Both the position numbers and the translations under genes were made by a program. From the NCBI GenBank assembly GCA_014376805.1, contig JACMQU010000001.1, forward strand, positions 18,835 through 82,834: a DNA stretch of 64,000 nucleotides, read 5' to 3'. Below, piece by piece: positions 8,111 through 17,569 of the stretch (positions are counted from its first letter, which is position 1; each line of letters begins with the position of its first letter). The notes under the pieces are model-generated. The model worked only from the letters and a program-made list of their open reading frames with translations, searched no databases and was not told the DNA's origin. Source of the DNA: Bacteroidia bacterium (GTDB taxonomy: Bacteria > Bacteroidota > Bacteroidia > UKL13-3).

Positions 8111-9805
8111 CTACAATTTTTTGTCTTTAATTTTTTTATTCAGTCCATCACTTTCTGCTCCCATTTTTTTCGCTTTCACCCAGTTTTCCAGTGCTGCTTC
8201 TTTTTGGTTCAGCATATAAAGTATATCGCCCAGATGCTCCACAACTTCGGCATTTTCGGGGGCAATTTTCAATGATTTCTCTATATATGTTTTTGCATTT
8301 TCGTAATCCTTTTTCTCATACAGTATCCAGCCATACGTATCCAGGTTGGAGGGGTTTTCAGGATCAAGTTTAATAGATTTTAAACTCATGCTGTCTGCCT
8401 TATTTAATTTTACTTTACGCAGGCTTAAAAAATAGGCATAGTTATTAAGTGCATTTGCATTATTGGGTTGTAATACCAGTGCTGCCTCGTAAGCAGAGTC
8501 TGAAAGCTCATATTGTTTGGCATAGTGCGCTACATCGCCCAGGTTGTTTAACATCTGTGCTATCATTTCTTCATTGTCGGCATAATTTAAACCTTCTCTT
8601 GCCGTTTGTAATGCCTTATCATATTGCTTTAAATGTTTACTTGCAAGGCTCAAATACAAATAGGCAGTAGGATAAGTTGGAAATAACTCAATCAGCTTTG
8701 CACAATCAATTTGCATCAGATCAAAGCGCTGCATTTGCTGATCGCAAAATAAAATTTGTTCCCACGCAAGCAATGAACTTTCATTGCGCTCTGATGCCTG
8801 CTTATAAAATTTTCTCGCCTCTTCATAATTTCTTTCCTGCAAATACATATCTCCCTTAAATAAATATGGAGCCACATCATTCGCATTTGTTTTTATAAAA
8901 TCTTCTATCAGCGCGTTACATTTTTCTTTATGAGCCGAACCAAAATCTGTTGAAGGAATTAGTTTGGATAATACCTGCGTTTTAATTTTAGGATTTGCAT
9001 CACTAATCATCCCTTTGTGCAGGTTTTCATAATATTTTAAATCATCATTTTTAATCTTATAATAATCGGCTAAAGAAAATGCGGCATAACCATTTTGGGG
9101 TTCAGTCTCCAATATTTTATTATAGATTGAAAGGGCTTCATTTTCTTTACCATTAGCTAAATAAAGATCTGCCAGCATACCTTTATAAGTCATGTTTAGA
9201 GGAAAAGCATTACTTAATTTTTCAATTTCAATAATGGCCTTTTTTAATTTATTCATCGAAAGATAAAGCTGCTCTTTTTGTCTGCTTAATTCTTCTTTTA
9301 TGCCATGCTTTTTTTCTATTTCATTAAGCGCTTCCAATGCCTTTTCTGGCTTATTCAAAAGTATTTGTAAACCGGAGAGTTCGTATAAAAAAAGAACATC
9401 GCCGGATTTTTTATAATAGGCCTCACAAACCTTCACTGCAGGTTCATATAACTGTTGTTTTTTATAGAGCTCAACAAGAAACCTGTTATACCATTCATTG
9501 CCTCCATCTAGCTTTACTGCCTGCTCTGCTGCTATGGTGGCTTCCTGTATTTTACGCTGTGCTTGTAAAACAGTTGCTAACTGAAAATGGGTGTTCGCAT
9601 TTAAAGGATCAATTGCCAGAGCTTTTCTGAAATCCGCTTCGGCCTCCGCAAAATTATTAATCAGCTTTTCTTTCATTCCCGCAAAAAACTGTTTATCAAA
9701 TTCTATTCTCTGGGTTTCAGTAATTTTAGCGGATTTTGGCTGAGCCAACCCATATATGGAAAAACCAATTCCAAATATTAATAGAAAAAATTTATTTGTA
9801 TTCAA
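8111..9805 (-). CDS. Large TPR-repeat secreted/periplasmic protein
   Basis: 564 residues. A signal peptide ends near AQ21-22 (FLLIFGIGFSIYGLAQ), and more than ten TPR units fill the rest (for example ADFRKALAIDPLNANTHFQL, AYEAALVLQPNNANALNNYA, AKTYIEKSLKIAPENAEV). It is a scaffold for protein-protein contacts, probably periplasmic or outer-membrane associated. No in-frame ATG precedes the signal peptide, so TTG at 9805 is the apparent start. It lies 53 bases upstream of the DUF4292 lipoprotein gene on the same strand and belongs to the envelope operon. Confidence 0.8.
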   Translation of the reverse strand: MNTNKFFLLIFGIGFSIYGLAQPKSAKITETQRIEFDKQFFAGMKEKLINNFAEAEADFRKALAIDPLNANTHFQLATVLQAQRKIQEATIAAEQAVKLDGGNEWYNRFLVELYKKQQLYEPAVKVCEAYYKKSGDVLFLYELSGLQILLNKPEKALEALNEIEKKHGIKEELSRQKEQLYLSMNKLKKAIIEIEKLSNAFPLNMTYKGMLADLYLANGKENEALSIYNKILETEPQNGYAAFSLADYYKIKNDDLKYYENLHKGMISDANPKIKTQVLSKLIPSTDFGSAHKEKCNALIEDFIKTNANDVAPYLFKGDMYLQERNYEEARKFYKQASERNESSLLAWEQILFCDQQMQRFDLMQIDCAKLIELFPTYPTAYLYLSLASKHLKQYDKALQTAREGLNYADNEEMIAQMLNNLGDVAHYAKQYELSDSAYEAALVLQPNNANALNNYAYFLSLRKVKLNKADSMSLKSIKLDPENPSNLDTYGWILYEKKDYENAKTYIEKSLKIAPENAEVVEHLGDILYMLNQKEAALENWVKAKKMGAESDGLNKKIKDKKL

Positions 9806-9849
9806 GTTAAAAGTATTTTTGAAAGCCCGCCTAAAATAAAAAGTTTAAG

Positions 9850-10860
9850 TTATTTTATAGTCGTATAATCACCTATGCTCAGATCTTTTAATTCGCCATG
9901 ATAATGCACAAAATTTCCAATCATTGCATTATCAATAACATCATTTTTAATATGAGTATTTGTTTGTATAATACTGTTTCCAACTATTGAATTCTCCACA
10001 AAACAGTTGTCTCCAATACTCACATAAGGCCCAACAATACTTCTTTTAATTTTAACATTCTTACCAATAAAACAAGGTTGAATAATTGTTGCATTTTCAA
10101 GCTGCAATGTATTATCAATCATTTGTTCTTCGGCATCATGCATAAACTGTAAGATTCTGGAATTTGTAAAAACAGTAGAGTTCTTGTTTCCACAATCTAA
10201 CCATTCTGTAACCTGGCCCGGCTCAAACTTCAGACCTTTGCTTTTCATGTTTTCTAACGCATTTGTTAGCTGATATTCGCCCTTTTCACGCACATTATTA
10301 TCTAACAAATACTGTAGTTCACTGCGAAGGTTAATGCCATCTTTAAAATAATAAATGCCTATAATAGCAAGATCGGAAACAAATACTTCCGGCTTCTCGG
10401 CAAAATCGGTGATTATATTCTTTTCATTCACCTTTACCACTCCAAAAGGCCTTGGATCTTCTACCTTCTGAACCCAGATAATTCCATCCTTTTCCCGGTC
10501 AAGTGTAAAGTCAGCTTTAAATAAAGTATCGGCAAAAACCACTAAAACATTACCATCTAAGCTTTCTTTGGCACACATAATAGCGTGGGCGGTGCCTAAT
10601 GGTTCATGCTGATAATATATGGAACCTTTAGCCCCTAATTTATTAGCTACAGCTATCAGCTCTTTCTCTACGGCTGAACCAAAAGCAGGCCCTATAATAA
10701 AAGCAACTTCTTCTATTCCTGTGCCGCAAACTTTTGCAAGGTCTTCTATAATTTTTTGAACAATGGGTTTTCCGGCAACCGGAATAAGAGGCTTGGGAAC
10801 GGTAAGGGTATGCGGACGCATGCGCTTGCCCATGCCAGCCATAGGAACAATAATTTTCAT
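9850..10860 (-). CDS. Sugar-phosphate nucleotidyltransferase
   Basis: 336 residues. The N-terminal nucleotidyltransferase fold has the signature GMGKRMRPHTLTVPKPLIPV (residues ~9-28) and the metal-site aspartate in VVFADTLF. The C-terminal third has hexapeptide-like β-helix repeats (CFIGKNVKIKRSIVGPYVSI). It transfers NMP from an NTP to a sugar 1-phosphate, most like the glucose-1-phosphate thymidylyl/uridylyltransferase group. Substrate cannot be fixed from sequence alone. Together with the upstream flippase it points to surface polysaccharide synthesis. ATG start; same-strand position between dut and the TPR gene. Confidence 0.85.
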   Translation of the reverse strand: MKIIVPMAGMGKRMRPHTLTVPKPLIPVAGKPIVQKIIEDLAKVCGTGIEEVAFIIGPAFGSAVEKELIAVANKLGAKGSIYYQHEPLGTAHAIMCAKESLDGNVLVVFADTLFKADFTLDREKDGIIWVQKVEDPRPFGVVKVNEKNIITDFAEKPEVFVSDLAIIGIYYFKDGINLRSELQYLLDNNVREKGEYQLTNALENMKSKGLKFEPGQVTEWLDCGNKNSTVFTNSRILQFMHDAEEQMIDNTLQLENATIIQPCFIGKNVKIKRSIVGPYVSIGDNCFVENSIVGNSIIQTNTHIKNDVIDNAMIGNFVHYHGELKDLSIGDYTTIK

Positions 10861-11071
10861 GTATTAATAATTTATAATTTGTAGTTACATGGCCCGCCTT
10901 AAAACACATTTAAAAGTATTTTCTGCTTTAGTCAGGCTTCTATAATCAGATTTCTTAGGGTTGCAACCTAATATAAAGCCTTAAATTTTCAAAACAAATT
11001 TGGATCAGTAAGATACAAATTTACTTTGAACCGACGATTGTTATTACGAAACTGCATAATTTACGCATAAT

Positions 11072-11506
11072 TTACTTTCCTGTACTTCCATATCCTCCGT
11101 TGCCGCGCACGGTAGTGGTAATGCTTTCAACAAGTTGCCATTCAACCGTTTCATGTTTACTAACAACCAACTGTGCTATACGTTCACCGTGGTTAATAAT
11201 AAAAGGTTCATTACCCAAATTTATGAGAAGCACCTTTACTTCGCCCCGATAATCGGCATCTATAGTGCCCGGACTATTTAAAACGGTTAATCCATATTTA
11301 AGTGCCAGGCCACTGCGGGGTCTTACTTGTGCCTCACAGCCAACAGGTACTTCAATAAACAATCCAGTTGCAATTAAAATTCTTTGCAAGGGTTCAAGAA
11401 TTATTGGCTCCTCCAGATTTGCCATTAAGTCTACACCTGCTGCATGCGCAGACTGACGGGCCGGCAAGGCATTAGCTGATTTGTTCACTACCTTAATTTC
11501 TATCAC
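11072..11506 (-). CDS. dut: dUTP diphosphatase
   Basis: 144 residues with all five trimeric dUTPase motifs in order: AGVDLMA (~24-30), RPRSGLALK (~63-71), NSPGTIDADYRGEV (~77-90, with the catalytic Asp), ERIAQLVV (~107-114) and RGNGGYGSTGK at the C-terminus, the flexible arm that closes over substrate. It hydrolyses dUTP to dUMP, preventing uracil incorporation and feeding thymidylate synthesis. The start is GTG at 11506, which overlaps the TGA of the upstream flippase gene by 4 bases, a sign of translational coupling. Confidence 0.95.
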   Translation of the reverse strand: MIEIKVVNKSANALPARQSAHAAGVDLMANLEEPIILEPLQRILIATGLFIEVPVGCEAQVRPRSGLALKYGLTVLNSPGTIDADYRGEVKVLLINLGNEPFIINHGERIAQLVVSKHETVEWQLVESITTTVRGNGGYGSTGK

Positions 11507-12975
11507 TGTTTTATAAATAATTTTATACTCTTTCGCTCTGCAAAAATGCCCACACCCGCAAATATGAGCAATAAAACAATATGGATCAGTATATCAGCAA
11601 CAGAATTAGGTTCAACATACTTTTTAATTAATATGTTTAAGGTAAAAATAAACATGGCCAAAATCCCATATAAGGCAAGTTTAATTGTCTTGTAAGGAAT
11701 CGGATAAACTTTTTGTCCCCACATATAACCAATTATCATCATCATAAAGTAACAGATTAAAGTGGCATAAGCGCAGCCGGTATAGCCCATTTTTGGAATT
11801 AATATAACATTTAAAACAATTGTAATAATAGCACCTATCAAAGATATAACCGCACCTTTATTTGTTTGATCCGAGAGTTTATACCAGATAGAAATATTAT
11901 AGTAAATTCCCAAAAAAATATTTGCCATTAATAATATGGGAACTACATGCAATCCTTCCTGAAAAGAGGGCCCGATGAAATCTTTAAAGAAGTTGATGAA
12001 GAGCATCACCAATAAAAATATAAAAAGACATATAAGTACAAAGTAATTCATTACATCTGCATAGATTTCACGCTTATCGCTTATTTTGGCATGTGAAAAA
12101 AAGAAGGGTTCTGCAGCATATTTAAAGGCCTGTATAAATAAAGTAATTAATATTGATAATTTATAATTGGCTCCGTAAATCCCATTCATGGCAATGGCTT
12201 GCGCCTTATCAGGCCATAAATAACGCAATAAAACACGGTCTAATGTTTCATTAATCATGCCTGCAAAACCAACAAACAACATGGGTAAGGCATAGGCAAA
12301 CATTTTTCTCCAGAGTGTTTTATCAAAACCCAGTTTAATAAATAACAATTCTTTATAAAGTAAACAGCTTGTAACTATGCTTGCAAAAAGGTTTGCAGCA
12401 AATACATAAGATATTTCTATATGCCCATAAAAGAAAGGCAGTAACGTATGATATTGCCTTTGCCAAAACGGGCAAAGCACCAGGAAGTACAAAGTTAGGG
12501 CGACATTAATTAAAATATTTGCGTTTTTAATCAGGGCAAAACGCAGTCCTTTGTTCTGCTGTCTAAGTAATGCAAAAGGAATGGCAGATAATGCATCAAA
12601 AGCAAGGATAAAAACGGAATACCACAAATATTCAGGATGAGAACCAAAACCGATAGCGTTTGAAATAAAGTTACCTGCAAAAAGAAAAATAATTAGAAAA
12701 CCCAATGTTGCCCCCACTACAGAAATTAAGGCATTGGCAAAAACAGACATACTGTTATCTTTTTGGGCAAACCTAAAAAAGGAAGTTTCCATTCCATGGG
12801 TAAGAATAATGTTAAAGAAAGAAATATAGGCGTAAAATTCTACATTAATTCCAAATTCTGTTTGGGTAAATACCCGCGTTAATATTGGCACCAGCAAATA
12901 GTTTAAAAACCTGCCTCCAATACTGCTTAATCCATAAACAACTGTTTGTCCTGCTAATTTTTTTATCTGGTTCAA
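11503..12975 (-). CDS. Oligosaccharide flippase (Wzx/MOP superfamily)
   Basis: 490 residues with about 12-14 hydrophobic helices spread evenly along the chain. The N-terminus (KKLAGQTVVYGLSSIGGRFL) is typical of polysaccharide-biosynthesis flippases of the MOP superfamily in Bacteroidetes. It should carry lipid-linked oligosaccharide across the inner membrane. The start appears to be TTG at 12975, because no ATG lies in frame before the first helix. It is the first gene of the leftward envelope operon and overlaps dut. Confidence 0.85.
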   Translation of the reverse strand: MNQIKKLAGQTVVYGLSSIGGRFLNYLLVPILTRVFTQTEFGINVEFYAYISFFNIILTHGMETSFFRFAQKDNSMSVFANALISVVGATLGFLIIFLFAGNFISNAIGFGSHPEYLWYSVFILAFDALSAIPFALLRQQNKGLRFALIKNANILINVALTLYFLVLCPFWQRQYHTLLPFFYGHIEISYVFAANLFASIVTSCLLYKELLFIKLGFDKTLWRKMFAYALPMLFVGFAGMINETLDRVLLRYLWPDKAQAIAMNGIYGANYKLSILITLFIQAFKYAAEPFFFSHAKISDKREIYADVMNYFVLICLFIFLLVMLFINFFKDFIGPSFQEGLHVVPILLMANIFLGIYYNISIWYKLSDQTNKGAVISLIGAIITIVLNVILIPKMGYTGCAYATLICYFMMMIIGYMWGQKVYPIPYKTIKLALYGILAMFIFTLNILIKKYVEPNSVADILIHIVLLLIFAGVGIFAERKSIKLFIKQ

Positions 12976-13092
12976 AACTTAAATTTACTTACGCAAAAAA
13001 CAAAAAAAACAAATGAAACTACATTCAGGTTATTCACAATACCACCAATATTGCATATTTTCGTTTGTACAATAACTCTATTTAACGTTCAA

Positions 13093-14904
13093 ATGTTGCC
13101 AACTCGTAAATTATTTATACTTCTGCTTGCCATCCTGAGCACCCTAAAACTATTCGCCCAATTGCCCGACGAAGAACTGGCAGCTCAATACCTGGGCAAT
13201 CAGGAATATAATAAAGCAGCAGATATGTATGAAAAATTGCTTTCTAAAACCCCCCGCTCATTTTACTATTACGATAATTTATTACGTTGTTATTTTGGCA
13301 ACAAAGATTATGAATCGGCACAGAAAACAGTAAAAAAATTAAGCAAAAAATTTGATCAGAATTTATATTATCAGGTTGACCTCGGTTATATCGCTAAGCA
13401 GCAGCAGCAGGAAGATAAGTCCAAAAGTATATATGAAAGTTTAATACAGAAGCTAAAGCCGGTTTATACACAAATTAATGAACTTGCTATGGCGTTTCAA
13501 AAAAGAGACGAAAAATATTATGCCATTGAAGCATTTTTAAAAGGCCGTAAATTATTTAACAATGAAATATTATTTGCCGGCGAATTAGGTGGTTTATATG
13601 CTGAAACCAATCAGGTAAAAAACATGATTGATGAATACTTAAATGTTTTAGTTGGCGATGAAACCCAACTTCAGGAAGTACAAGGGTTTTTCCAGAATTT
13701 TTTAAAAGAAAACGCTGATTTTGAATTATTAAAACAATCATTAATAAAGAAAAACAGACAATATCCTGAAAGAGCCACCTTCCCTGAAATGCTTATCTGG
13801 CTGCATGTTCAAAGAAATGAATATGATAATGCATTAATCTATGCCAAAGCTTTGGACAAAAGGCATAAGGAAGATGGCAAACGTTTGGTTGACTTAGGCT
13901 TTTTAGCTATTGCAAACGGTAAATATGATGCCGCAATAACCATATTTAAACAGGTAGAAAGTTATGGGAAAGACAAAGCCTTTTATACTTTAGCTAAAAA
14001 CTCTGAAGTAGAGGCACGGGCAAAAAAATTACTTACAGGTAATTATACACAACTTGATTTAAAAACGCTGGAAAATGAGTACCTGCTTTTATTACAGGAG
14101 TTTGGAAGAAATGAAACGATGGCACATACCATGAAAGACCTCGCCCATTTACTTGCTTTCTATGAAAATAATTTTGAACAGGCTATTATACAATATCAGG
14201 AAATTATAAATATGTTGCGTGCAGACCGTTATCTGAAAGCACAATGCAAACTTGAACTAGGTGATTTATATGTTTTAAAAAATGAAGTATGGGATGCCAT
14301 GCTTTTATACGGGCAAGTTGATAAAGACTTCTTAGAGGAGCCCATTGGACAGGAAGCAAAACTCAGGAATGCTCAGCTCAGTTATTATATTGGAGAGTTT
14401 GAATGGGCTAAAGCACAACTTGATGTATTAAAAACAGCCACAACACAATTAATTGCCAATAATGCGCTTGAGCTCTCTTTGCTTATCCAGGATAATACAG
14501 TTGATAGTAATGAAAGCGCACTGAACATTTTCGCAAGGGCCGACCTTAATTTTCATCAGAACAAGACAGATGTAGCACTTCAATTACTTGACAGTATTCA
14601 TTTATTGTTTCCAAAGCATGAATTGAGTGATGATATCGCCTTTAAAAAAGCTGAGATCTTTTTTAAACAAAAAGATTATTTAAAAGCTGCATCCTTTTAT
14701 AAAATTGTGGTAGATGAGTATGGCAGTGATATTTTGGGAGACAATGCATTATATCAATTGGCAAGGCTCAACCAATATCAACTCAATAACCTCGAAGAAG
14801 CAAAAAAATTATACGAAAAATTTATTACCGATTATCCTGGTAGTTTCTTTTTAACAGCTTGCAGAATACAATACAGGCTATTAAGAGGCGATCAGTTAAA
14901 TTAA
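13093..14904 (+). CDS. TPR-repeat secreted protein
   Basis: 603 residues when started at ATG 13093, which begins a good signal peptide (MLPTRKLFILLLAILSTLKL, cleavage after FAQ). The rest is a chain of TPR-like helical hairpins (EYNKAADMYEKLLSKTP, DYESAQKTVKKL, DYLKAASFYKIVVDEYGSD, EEAKKLYEKFITDYPGSF). The last repeats resemble YbgF/BamD-type TPRs. It is probably periplasmic or outer-membrane associated; partner unknown. It is divergent from the flippase operon and is followed after 9 bases by a DUF4286 gene, so these two are likely co-transcribed. Confidence 0.8.
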   Translation: MLPTRKLFILLLAILSTLKLFAQLPDEELAAQYLGNQEYNKAADMYEKLLSKTPRSFYYYDNLLRCYFGNKDYESAQKTVKKLSKKFDQNLYYQVDLGYIAKQQQQEDKSKSIYESLIQKLKPVYTQINELAMAFQKRDEKYYAIEAFLKGRKLFNNEILFAGELGGLYAETNQVKNMIDEYLNVLVGDETQLQEVQGFFQNFLKENADFELLKQSLIKKNRQYPERATFPEMLIWLHVQRNEYDNALIYAKALDKRHKEDGKRLVDLGFLAIANGKYDAAITIFKQVESYGKDKAFYTLAKNSEVEARAKKLLTGNYTQLDLKTLENEYLLLLQEFGRNETMAHTMKDLAHLLAFYENNFEQAIIQYQEIINMLRADRYLKAQCKLELGDLYVLKNEVWDAMLLYGQVDKDFLEEPIGQEAKLRNAQLSYYIGEFEWAKAQLDVLKTATTQLIANNALELSLLIQDNTVDSNESALNIFARADLNFHQNKTDVALQLLDSIHLLFPKHELSDDIAFKKAEIFFKQKDYLKAASFYKIVVDEYGSDILGDNALYQLARLNQYQLNNLEEAKKLYEKFITDYPGSFFLTACRIQYRLLRGDQLN

Positions 14905-14913
14905 TATCAAAAT

Positions 14914-15219
14914 ATGATCATATATAATGTTACTATCAATATTGAAGAACAGTCGCACTCGGAATGGCTTGAATGGCTGCAACAAAAGCATATTCCGGAT
15001 GTAATGGCCACCGGGTTTTTCAATTCATTTAAATTACTCAAATTATTAAGTACCCAGGATGATGAATCAGGTTTTACCTATGCAATCCAATATTCCTGCA
15101 CAGACATGGACACGTACATTCGTTACCAAAATGAATCCGCACCTGCACTTCAGTCAGATTCTCTTAAAATGTTTGGTGGTAAGTTTGTTTCCTTCAGAAC
15201 GTTGTTAGAAGAAATCTAA
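14914..15219 (+). CDS. DUF4286 family protein
   Basis: 101 residues starting MIIYNVTINIEEQSHSEWLE and ending FGGKFVSFRTLLEEI, matching the DUF4286 family of Bacteroidetes in length and ends. The alternating β/α pattern (MIIYNVTI ... FKLLKL ... FTYAIQYSC ... MFGGKFVSF) suggests a ferredoxin-like dimeric α+β barrel. No enzymatic role is known. It follows the TPR gene by 9 bases. Confidence 0.8.
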   Translation: MIIYNVTINIEEQSHSEWLEWLQQKHIPDVMATGFFNSFKLLKLLSTQDDESGFTYAIQYSCTDMDTYIRYQNESAPALQSDSLKMFGGKFVSFRTLLEEI

Positions 15220-15257
15220 AAATCAACTTTAATTTTCTCCCTTATTTGATGTAGGTA

Positions 15258-15284
15258 GGCTATCGTTGTTTACTTGCGATAGCC
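15258..15284. terminator. Hairpin after DUF4286 gene
   Basis: GGCTATCG and CGATAGCC form a perfect 8-base stem with an 11-base loop, about 40 bases after the DUF4286 stop codon. No T-run follows, so it may be a transcript-stabilising or weak termination hairpin rather than a classic intrinsic terminator. Confidence 0.5.
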
Positions 15285-15526
15285 GCTGTATAATTGAATA
15301 ACTCAAGTGTTGTTTGAGCAAATGTATAACCATTCACATAATTTTACCGCAGTTTAAATAATTAAAAATATAGATTATATGCATTTTAACATCCATTAAA
15401 ATCGCTTATACATCAATTTAAATCTAAATACACCTTTCCGACAAAAATTTTTCACTCATTATCAATTACTTATGAGTTGCAATAACTAACCGCTATTCAA
15501 ATAGCAAAAAAAGCCTTTTAGATAAA

Positions 15527-15534
15527 TACCTTTG
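15527..15534 (+). promoter_or_regulatory. Candidate -7 promoter box
   Basis: TACCTTTG matches the Bacteroidetes -7 consensus TAnnTTTG. It lies 67 bases before the start of the small membrane protein gene and within a 380-base gap that otherwise holds only the hairpin at 15258. No clear -33 TTTG partner is visible. Confidence 0.35.
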
Positions 15535-15600
15535 TGCTGTGGATATCTTTAAAAATGTCTTCAAAATTACTTAATCTATCAACCATTAAAGTAACAAGAA

Positions 15601-15882
15601 ATGAAAACAGCATTACCAATCGAAAGATCAATCTCCGGAATTTTCCAACCTTTACCAAATTTTTCAACAAGGCAAAAACTGGTTTATCAGCTTCATCAAA
15701 GCACTAAACAATTACTGGATTTCGCTAAGTTTAGTTATTTGGCTATTGTTATGATACTTTTACTATGCACTGTTATTGAACTCAAACATATTTTTAATGT
15801 AGATATATTTCCGGGAATAGACACCCCATTTGATAATGCATATTATGCGGGGAAAGAGCAAATTGGAAATAATACTTTGTAA
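15601..15882 (+). CDS. Small single-pass membrane protein
   Basis: 93 residues, not recognised. One transmembrane helix is clear (FSYLAIVMILLLCTVIELKHIF, ~44-65), with a basic/polar N-terminal part and a short C-terminal tail containing FPGIDTPFDNAYYAGKEQIGNN. It starts with ATG and is followed after 29 bases by the glycosyltransferase-2-like gene, so the two are probably one transcription unit and the small protein may partner it. No homologue family comes to mind. Confidence 0.55.
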   Translation: MKTALPIERSISGIFQPLPNFSTRQKLVYQLHQSTKQLLDFAKFSYLAIVMILLLCTVIELKHIFNVDIFPGIDTPFDNAYYAGKEQIGNNTL

Positions 15883-15911
15883 TTAATGTTTTACAGTTAA
15901 AAACACGCAAT

Positions 15912-17051
15912 ATGTTAAGTATCCTGCTAATTGTGGTACAAATTGTACTAGCCTTTTTTATAGCAAGTAGTCTATACCTCATTGGTATTTATTATCTAAA
16001 AATCTCTTTGGGCAGTATTCAAAAACATACTGAAACAACTAACAAAAAAAATCATCATTTTGCTATCGTATTTAATGACTATATAAATGAAGAAAGTCTG
16101 CTGGAACAAATTCAGTTTTTAACAAATCAATCCTATACTAATTTCTCTGCCTATTTTTTTATTGATACACCTTACGTAACAGGAAACAACATGAGCCATA
16201 TCAGAATTATCCGGCCTTTACAAAAAAGACTCGGTAAATTTGGTTTGCTTAATCTATCTAAAAATTATTTTGCTGATACTACGGAGGCTATATTGGTATT
16301 GGATCCGGGAGCACATCTTAGTGATAATTACCTGCATGAAATGAACACCTGTTTATGTCAGGGATTCAGGGTTATTCAAAGCGATGTTCAAATTGATCCC
16401 AGCCAACAAAAAACACATGTTTATCAAGTGTTTGCAAAAAAATTCAATAATTTTATAGACCGGAAAGTACATCAGGCAAGCGGCATTTCTTCAGCATTAT
16501 GGAATCAGGGTTTCGTTATACATGCGTCCTTGTTTGAAAAATTAAATTTTGATTCTTATACAAATTCAGATAAGGTTTTACAGGCTGAATTAATTACCCG
16601 TTCAGAAAAAATAGCATACGCTACAAAGGCCAGGTTAATTGAACGCGCATACTCCAGTAAAGAGATGTTTAAACAAAAACAAAAGTGGTATCAACAATAC
16701 TTTTTTAATTATCATTTAGGCTTTAATTTATTTTTAGAAGGAATAAAAAATCCTAATATAGAAAAAATAATATTTGGATTTAATTTTATGCGGCCGCCCT
16801 TAATGATAATGTTTCTGGCATCTATTTCTCTGGCCACAATTGATCTTTTATGGTTGCCGGAGTTTGTATTCTTTTTTTGGTTATCTGCATTAGGTTTAAT
16901 TACCAGTTTGTTTCTATTGTATAAACCTGAAAAATTATTTAGCTATATATATTCTGTTAAATCTTTTTGGATAACACTATTTGCAGTTCCAAAAAAGACA
17001 AATAAAAAGAACGTTGATAAAATACTTAATCATCCAAATTTTGCACGTTAA
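15912..17051 (+). CDS. Glycosyltransferase family 2-like membrane protein (probably degenerate)
   Basis: 379 residues: an N-terminal helix (~1-27), a cytosolic domain, and two C-terminal hydrophobic helices (~298-335). The cytosolic part follows processive GT2 enzymes: AILVLDPGAHLSDNYLHEM stands where the metal-binding DxD strand occurs, QGFRVIQSDVQI follows, and QKQKWYQQYFFNYH corresponds to the QxxRW acceptor motif. The DxD is reduced to DPG and the ED catalytic motif is weak (SDKVLQAEL), so activity is doubtful. Either it is a diverged transferase or it has another role in surface sugar handling. It lies downstream of the small membrane protein gene. Confidence 0.55.
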   Translation: MLSILLIVVQIVLAFFIASSLYLIGIYYLKISLGSIQKHTETTNKKNHHFAIVFNDYINEESLLEQIQFLTNQSYTNFSAYFFIDTPYVTGNNMSHIRIIRPLQKRLGKFGLLNLSKNYFADTTEAILVLDPGAHLSDNYLHEMNTCLCQGFRVIQSDVQIDPSQQKTHVYQVFAKKFNNFIDRKVHQASGISSALWNQGFVIHASLFEKLNFDSYTNSDKVLQAELITRSEKIAYATKARLIERAYSSKEMFKQKQKWYQQYFFNYHLGFNLFLEGIKNPNIEKIIFGFNFMRPPLMIMFLASISLATIDLLWLPEFVFFFWLSALGLITSLFLLYKPEKLFSYIYSVKSFWITLFAVPKKTNKKNVDKILNHPNFAR

Positions 17052-17569
17052 ATAAACTTTTAACTTATTACCAATAATATAGGGTCACAAACTTTAAAAA
17101 TCTTCTTCACTACAGTCTATTTTAGGTATATGTTTAAATGCGCTTTTAAAACGCTGTAAGTAGTTTATGTTTTAGTGTGTTTTCAAAAATTTATCGTTGT
17201 GGTTTTCAAAAAAATAATATCCATTTTACACACTTGGCTAATTAATTTTTCCCGAATAAGGATTTGCATAAATATTGCCTGCGAGAAGCTATAATTATTT
17301 TAGAGAATTCTCTATATCCCACTCTCTGATAATTTAAAATTAAAAGCTAAAAAATAAATGCGGTCGGGTTAATTAAAAGTTAAAGAATTTATAAAAAAAC
17401 TAAGTATAAGACAGTGATTTTTATAATATGAAAAACCTTTGAAAAGAGTAGTCTTTTATTTCATAACTATAAATAACAAATCATATAAAAAGGAAGCTTA
17501 AAACAAAGTTTATAATTATAATTTATTTTTCTGTAAATCAATAATATTGAATGTTAGGAATACTAATAA
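17052..17569. other. Intergenic region between converging genes
   Basis: About 520 very AT-rich bases between the stop codons of the GT2-like gene and rpoN. I see no open frame, no convincing terminator and no RNA-gene signature. Confidence 0.5.

Noticed and set aside
10972..10988. Short TTAGG/CCTAA hairpin between dut and the nucleotidyltransferase gene
   Set aside because: Five-base stem in AT-rich DNA; could occur by chance and has no T-run.
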